Source of the DNA: Bacillota bacterium
GTDB taxonomy: Bacteria; Bacillota; Clostridia; Clostridiales; Clostridiaceae
Direction: 5' to 3'
Length of the DNA stretch: 8,287 nt
Assembly: GCA_023427705.1 (NCBI GenBank)
Contig: JAEZAL010000279.1
Span: 1 to 8,287 of the forward strand
The notes beneath the pieces are model-generated. The model searched no databases and was not told the DNA's origin. It saw only the letters and a program-made list of their open reading frames with translations. Positions 5,576-8,287 of this stretch are shown one piece after another (position 1 is the stretch's first letter; each line of letters begins with the position of its first letter). A program made the position numbers and the translations under genes.

Positions 5576-6421
5576 ATGAAAAGTGGAAAGTTATATTTAG
5601 TTCCTACTCCTATAGGAAATCTAAAAGATATAACATTAAGGGCTTTAGAAGTTTTAAAAAATGTTGATGAAATAGCAGCTGAAGATACTAGAACTAGTTT
5701 AAAACTTTTAAATCATTTTGATATAAAGAAGAGTTTATTTAGTTATCATAAGCATAATGAACAAGGTAAGAGTTTAGACATAATAAATAAATTGAAGAGT
5801 GGAATAAATATAGCATTAATAACTGATGCAGGTACACCTGGTATTTCTGATCCTGGAAGTGTAATAGTTGAAAGGTGCATAGAAGAAGAAATAGAATTTG
5901 AGGTTTTACCAGGAGCAACAGCTATAACTACAGCCTTAGTGTATTCAGGGTTAGATACTACTAAATTTATGTTTAGAGGGTTTTTACCACGAGAAAATAA
6001 AGATAGAAATCCTATAATTGAAGAAGTAAAGAATGTTAGAGATACAATAATATTTTATGAAGCTCCACATAGATTATTAGCAACTCTTGATTATTTAAAA
6101 GATAATTTAGGTGATAGAAAAATAGCAGTTTGCAGAGAACTTACTAAACTACATGAAGAAATTTATAGAGGAAAAATATCAGAAGCTATAGAATTTTTTA
6201 CTGAAGGAAGACCAAGAGGAGAATTTGTTCTAGTTATTGAAGGTAAATCGGATGAAACTATTAAAGCTGAAAAAGAAGCAAAATGGAATTCATTAACTAT
6301 AGAGGAACATTTGATTAAGGTAATAGAGGAAGGATTCGACAAAAAAGAAGCTATAAAAATAGTTGCAAAAGAAAGAGGTATAGCTAAAAAAGAGGTCTAT
6401 AAATATTCAACTGAATTATAG
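5576..6421 (+). CDS. rsmI: 16S rRNA (cytidine(1402)-2'-O)-methyltransferase RsmI
   Basis: A 281-residue tetrapyrrole-methylase-fold enzyme that methylates the ribose of C1402 in the 16S rRNA decoding centre. Family motifs are all present: LVPTPIGNL (8-16), AAEDTR (34-39), ITDAGTPGISDPG (82-94), LPGATA (111-116), FYEAPHRL (160-167), RELTKLHEE (187-195) and RGEFVLVIEG (214-223). A C-terminal helical extension (about 235-281) is normal in Firmicute members. Length is as expected. GGAGG (5564-5568) lies inside the end of the preceding methyltransferase gene, seven bases before the ATG. It is convergent with the abrB-like gene and they share a hairpin. Bacillus keeps yabB, yazA, yabC(rsmI) and abrB together; the small yazA gene is missing here. 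Confidence 0.97.
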   Translation: MKSGKLYLVPTPIGNLKDITLRALEVLKNVDEIAAEDTRTSLKLLNHFDIKKSLFSYHKHNEQGKSLDIINKLKSGINIALITDAGTPGISDPGSVIVERCIEEEIEFEVLPGATAITTALVYSGLDTTKFMFRGFLPRENKDRNPIIEEVKNVRDTIIFYEAPHRLLATLDYLKDNLGDRKIAVCRELTKLHEEIYRGKISEAIEFFTEGRPRGEFVLVIEGKSDETIKAEKEAKWNSLTIEEHLIKVIEEGFDKKEAIKIVAKERGIAKKEVYKYSTEL

Positions 6422-6429
6422 AAATTAAA

Positions 6430-6469
6430 AATTAATCCCCTATATGGATATCATATAGGGGATTTAATT
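6430..6469. terminator. Hairpin between convergent rsmI and abrB-like genes
   Basis: CCCCTATATG (6437-6446) pairs perfectly with CATATAGGGG (6452-6461), and the stem extends outward through AT pairs with one bulge. On the minus strand the stem is followed by ATTAATTTTTAATTT, so it serves best as the abrB terminator. On the plus strand the downstream tract is less T-rich, so rsmI termination may be leakier. Confidence 0.8.
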
Positions 6470-6473
6470 AAGA

Positions 6474-6713
6474 CTACTTTTTTAATTCAGTTAAGCAGTT
6501 TTTGCAGATGTTTTTACCTTTGTAGTTAACAACATCTCTAGCATCTCCACAGAATATACAAGCAGGCTCATATTTCTTTAAGATTATTTGTTCTCCATCT
6601 ACATAGATTTCTAAAGCATCCTTTTCTGCTATATCTAATGTTCTTCTTAATTCTATTGGAATAACTATTCTTCCAAGCTCATCTACTCTTCTTACAACTC
6701 CAGTTGATTTCAT
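6474..6713 (-). CDS. abrB: AbrB-family transition-state regulator with Cys4 zinc-ribbon-like C-terminus
   Basis: A 79-residue DNA-binding protein. Residues 1-50 are an almost textbook AbrB N-terminal domain (MKSTGVVRRVDELGRIVIPI, ELRRTLDIAEKDALEIYVDG). This swapped-hairpin domain forms the dimer that binds AT-rich promoter DNA and represses post-exponential genes. Instead of the Bacillus C-terminal multimerisation domain, it has Cys52-x2-Cys55 and Cys70-x2-Cys73 (CIFC and CKNC), a likely zinc ribbon. The open frame reaches 6743, but GGAGG (6720-6724) is six bases before the ATG at 6711-6713, which is chosen. The upstream in-frame ATG at 6717-6719 touches the GGAGG and is too close. Two promoters and a CodY-like box lie upstream. 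Regulatory targets cannot be read from the window. Confidence 0.93.
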   Translation of the reverse strand: MKSTGVVRRVDELGRIVIPIELRRTLDIAEKDALEIYVDGEQIILKKYEPACIFCGDARDVVNYKGKNICKNCLTELKK

Positions 6714-6755
6714 AAACATCCTCCTTAAAACAAGTTTCGACATTGCGCAAAGTTA

Positions 6756-6784
6756 ATATTACTAAAAATGTAATTAAAAGTCAA
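6756..6784 (-). promoter_or_regulatory. Proximal abrB promoter
   Basis: On the minus strand TTGACT (6779-6784), a 17-base spacer and TAATAT (6756-6761) form a good vegetative promoter. Transcription would begin near 6749, giving a leader of about 36 bases. Confidence 0.75.
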
Positions 6785-6797
6785 TAAAAAAACAAAA

Positions 6798-6812
6798 ATT
6801 TTTCTGAAAATA
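6798..6812. promoter_or_regulatory. CodY-like box upstream of abrB
   Basis: ATTTTTCTGAAAATA matches the CodY consensus AATTTTCWGAAAATT at 13 of 15 positions. It lies 13 bases upstream of the proximal -35 box and downstream of the distal promoter, so a bound protein could block read-through from the distal start. CodY senses branched-chain amino acids and GTP in Firmicutes. The match is suggestive only. Confidence 0.45.
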
Positions 6813-6844
6813 CATTTTTTTTATATAATCTTATCTCTAATTAC

Positions 6845-6873
6845 AATATACTACCATAAATTAGAAAAGTCAA
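6845..6873 (-). promoter_or_regulatory. Distal abrB promoter
   Basis: On the minus strand TTGACT (6868-6873), a 17-base spacer and TATATT (6845-6850) form a second good promoter. It uses the same -35 sequence as the proximal one and lies 89 bases upstream of it. Confidence 0.7.
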
Positions 6874-7054
6874 TACTAAACAATTAAATTTCCAATAAAA
6901 TAGCAAAAAATGTAGAATGGCTTGTCTACTTGCTTTATAGATATAAAATACGCTGTTAAAAAATCTTTATTAAAAAAAATATAATAAAAAAAGAAAAAAA
7001 TGTAAATAATAATAATACTGTATGTAAAATCGAATTTAAAGAGATAGAAATAAC

Positions 7055-7083
7055 TTGTAATAAGTTTATACATACTATATAAT
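7055..7083 (+). promoter_or_regulatory. Promoter of the DUF1836 gene
   Basis: TTGTAA (7055-7060), a 17-base spacer and a perfect TATAAT (7078-7083) lie 32 bases before the start codon. Confidence 0.75.
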
Positions 7084-7115
7084 TAAATTAATAATTATGC
7101 TTAGAGGTGGATATA

Positions 7116-7709
7116 ATGGTAAAAAAAATTGATACTAGCTATATAAAAGATGTCGCGGAAGATATGGCAAATAGTGCCATGGTTACCTATGATGATTTAC
7201 CAAAATATGATCTTTTTTTGTCTCAAGTTATTGATTTTTTAAATGATAAGTTTATTGAAGATAAATATACTAATATTATAGTTCAAAATTATATAAAAAG
7301 CGAAGTAATAAGTAAGCCTGAAGATGGCAAAAAAAGAGGATATACAAAAATACATTTAGTTCAATTAGTTTTATTAAGCTATATGAGACCTGTACTTACT
7401 ACAGAAGAAATAAAGAAAGTATTTAGTTTAGCATTTAATGAAATTAATGATAGATCAGATGACATTATATCTTGGGAAACTGCATATAAGATATTTTCAG
7501 AAACGCAAAGTGAAAGTTTTAAAGATTTTCTAAGCAAGCCTGCAGTAGATGAAGAAAAGCTAGATAATATAATTGCAGAATTTAATTTAAATGAAAAAGA
7601 TGAAAATAGTATAAGAACATTCGTAATAGTAATGTCTTTAATTGCTCAAGCAAGTGCAATTAAAAAATTAGTACAAAAACTAGTTAATGAGTATCATTCA
7701 GAAGAATAA
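7116..7709 (+). CDS. DUF1836-family protein
   Basis: A 197-residue soluble protein that I recognise as DUF1836 from its opening DLPKYDLFLSQVIDFLND (27-44), VQNYIKSEVISKPEDGKKRGYTKIHLVQLVLLSYMR (56-91) and the following LTTEEIKKVF. The middle block resembles a winged-helix/MerR-like HTH: a helix ending NNYIK-like, a basic turn GKKRGY, then a helix starting with the hydrophobic HL. A DNA-binding role is therefore plausible but inferred; I know of no established function. Residues 150-190 are helical and hydrophobic and may mediate dimerisation. The frame opens at GTG 7107, but that codon is inside the binding site GAGGTGG (7104-7110). The ATG at 7116, six bases after GAGGTG, is preferred. It has its own promoter and is followed at once by a hairpin and a yvrJ-like gene. 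Confidence 0.85.
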   Translation: MVKKIDTSYIKDVAEDMANSAMVTYDDLPKYDLFLSQVIDFLNDKFIEDKYTNIIVQNYIKSEVISKPEDGKKRGYTKIHLVQLVLLSYMRPVLTTEEIKKVFSLAFNEINDRSDDIISWETAYKIFSETQSESFKDFLSKPAVDEEKLDNIIAEFNLNEKDENSIRTFVIVMSLIAQASAIKKLVQKLVNEYHSEE

Positions 7710-7713
7710 ATAT

Positions 7714-7759
7714 TAAAATCACCTCACTTATTTCGTATATAATAATTGAGGTGATTTTA
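7714..7759 (+). promoter_or_regulatory. Hairpin that buries the yvrJ-like ribosome binding site
   Basis: TAAAATCACCTCA (7714-7726) is perfectly complementary to TGAGGTGATTTTA (7747-7759) across a 20-base loop. The right arm contains GAGGTGAT, the Shine-Dalgarno of the following gene, and ends on the A of its ATG. The structure forms on read-through RNA from the DUF1836 gene and should block translation. With TTTT at its end it may also act as a weak terminator. TATAAT at 7738-7743 in the loop could serve as a -10 for an RNA lacking the left arm, though no -35 fits. Confidence 0.7.
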
Positions 7760-7902
7760 TGAATGAATTAATTGATTTAATTGCTAATATAGGCTTTCCA
7801 ATAGCTGTATCTATATACCTTTTAGTTAGGGTTGAAAACAAGTTGGAGAATCTTACAAATAGCATAAACAATTTATCTCAAACTATAAATTCAATTAAAT
7901 AA
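7759..7902 (+). CDS. YvrJ-family small membrane protein
   Basis: A 47-residue protein of the YvrJ family. The signature is GFPIAVSIYLLVRVENKLENL (residues 12-32): a short membrane helix with a Gly-Phe-Pro opening, the sequence YLLVRVE at the membrane edge, then an amphipathic coiled tail with Leu and Ile repeats (KLENLTNSINNLSQTINSI). The layout of one helix plus a short coil recalls small phage holin-like and BhlA/UviB-type proteins; function is not established and that comparison is inference. The ATG at 7759 has GAGGTGAT (7748-7755) at ideal distance, matching the 16S rRNA end over eight bases. That site lies within a 13-bp hairpin. The gene lies 49 bases after the DUF1836 gene in the same direction and ends before a terminator, so the two probably form an operon. 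Confidence 0.87.
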   Translation: MNELIDLIANIGFPIAVSIYLLVRVENKLENLTNSINNLSQTINSIK

Positions 7903-7910
7903 ACGAAATG

Positions 7911-7940
7911 AAGAGTTGTCTATGCAACTCTTTATTTTTT
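7911..7940 (+). terminator. Terminator after the yvrJ-like gene
   Basis: AAGAGTTG (7911-7918) pairs with CAACTCTT (7925-7932) around TCTATG, followed by TATTTTTTATTTG. It begins nine bases after the stop codon. Confidence 0.9.
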
Positions 7941-7955
7941 ATTTGTATTACCTAT

Positions 7956-7981
7956 TAATAATTAATTATTAGGATTATAAT
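7956..7981 (+). promoter_or_regulatory. Candidate promoter with palindrome before the partial helicase gene
   Basis: TATAAT (7976-7981) is a possible -10 box, 32 bases before the start codon. It is preceded by the perfect 16-base palindrome TAATAATTAATTATTA (7956-7971), which would overlap a promoter spacer. The -35 position (7953-7958, TATTAA) is poor, so the promoter is uncertain. Confidence 0.35.
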
Positions 7982-8013
7982 ATATTTAAAACATAAAGAT
8001 AGGATGAACTTTA

Positions 8014-8287
8014 ATGATGGATAAGATTGTTATTAAGGAATCAGTTAGAGGCATTATAGAATATGTGTTAAAACAAGGAAGTATAGATGATAGATATACA
8101 GGAAGTACTCGAGCATTAGAAGGAACTTTAGCTCATCAAAAGCTTCAAAGTAACAATGAAAAAGTATATAGCAATTATCAAAAGGAAGTTAAGCTACAAG
8201 AAGAATTTGAAATAGAAAATGTAATACTTATATTAGATGGAAGAGCTGATGGAATTATAATTGAAGATGATTATATATACATAGAAG
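8014..8287 (+). CDS. N-terminus of a probable nuclease-helicase (DinG/XPD-like), cut by the window end
   Basis: This frame stays open to the window edge, giving 91 codons. The residues begin MMDKIVIKESVRGIIEYVLKQG, followed by RALEGTLAHQKLQ (33-45) and ILDGRADGIIIEDDYIYIE (73-91). The order E-x-x-x-H, then D-G-x-A-D-G, and presumably an E-x-K just past the edge, is the arrangement of a PD-(D/E)XK nuclease. I recall this domain at the front of large clostridial Rad3/DinG-type ATP-dependent helicases, which is why I suggest that function; no helicase motif is inside the window, so the assignment rests on the N-terminus alone. AGGA (8001-8004) is a weak binding site nine bases before the first of two adjacent ATGs (8014 and 8017). 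Confidence 0.7.
   Translation, partial: MMDKIVIKESVRGIIEYVLKQGSIDDRYTGSTRALEGTLAHQKLQSNNEKVYSNYQKEVKLQEEFEIENVILILDGRADGIIIEDDYIYIE

Larger units (their letters stand above)
6714..7102. other. 389-base intergenic control region between the divergent abrB-like and DUF1836 genes
   Basis: This AT-rich region holds two tandem abrB promoters, a CodY-like box between them and the promoter of the DUF1836 gene. A slightly GC-richer patch at 6902-6934 carries the nested inverted repeat AGCAA/GTAGA with TCTAC/TTGCT. The stretch 6960-7020 is mostly A and T without clear structure. The open frame 6876-7073 on the minus strand is low-complexity Phe/Tyr/Ile without a binding site, and I do not regard it as a gene. 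Confidence 0.7.

Noticed and set aside
6876..7073. 65-codon minus-strand frame, Phe/Tyr/Ile-rich
   Set aside because: Low-complexity translation of AT-rich DNA with no Shine-Dalgarno before its ATG, overlapping promoter sequences of both flanking genes.
8004..8024. Six-codon frame ATGAACTTT...TAA before the helicase start
   Set aside because: Its ATG overlaps the only Shine-Dalgarno-like bases, so there is no site to start it; most likely coincidence.

Overview
The window is very AT-rich. It has strong GGAGG-type ribosome binding sites, short intergenic spaces and compact A-run/hairpin/T-run terminators. The protein families (a cytoplasmic parvulin, AbrB with a Cys-rich tail, DUF1836, YvrJ, a PcsB-like NlpC/P60 protein) point to a low-GC Firmicute, most likely Clostridium sensu stricto (cluster I). 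The species cannot be fixed from the sequence alone. Nothing looks recently acquired: there is no insertion sequence, integrase, CRISPR array or toxin cassette. It reads as ordinary core chromosome next to the end of an rRNA operon.

Layout. Positions 1-327 are the tail of an rRNA operon: a hairpin-rich 23S-5S spacer, 5S rRNA, tRNA-Phe(GAA) and a terminator. A Bcp-type peroxiredoxin (minus) and a cytoplasmic parvulin prolyl isomerase (plus) then diverge from a shared promoter region. The isomerase converges on a HAD-family phosphatase (minus). Next come a predicted 39-residue membrane peptide (plus), tRNA-Pro(UGG) (minus, with a perfect consensus promoter) and a 101-residue three-helix membrane protein (plus). 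A secreted coiled-coil/NlpC-P60 cell-wall hydrolase follows, with an unusual translated-leader arrangement. A two-gene operon encodes a TrmN6/YabB-like methyltransferase and RsmI, and faces a convergent abrB-like regulator. This keeps the yabB - yabC(rsmI) - abrB neighbourhood known from Bacillus. The right part holds a DUF1836 protein, a 47-residue YvrJ-family membrane peptide and the first 91 codons of what looks like a large clostridial nuclease-helicase.

Common themes. Several genes concern translation or RNA (5S, tRNA-Phe, tRNA-Pro, the tRNA methyltransferase, RsmI). Others concern the envelope (NlpC/P60 hydrolase and three small membrane proteins) and stationary-phase or stress control (Bcp, AbrB).

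No new multi-gene system is evident. The most interesting signals are regulatory. (1) An 8-codon open frame or hairpin separates the Shine-Dalgarno from the start of the wall hydrolase, with an ATGA stop/start overlap. (2) A 13-bp hairpin after the DUF1836 gene buries the Shine-Dalgarno of the yvrJ-like gene. (3) A CodY-like box lies between two tandem abrB promoters. (4) A PerR/Fur-like palindrome sits inside the bcp promoter.
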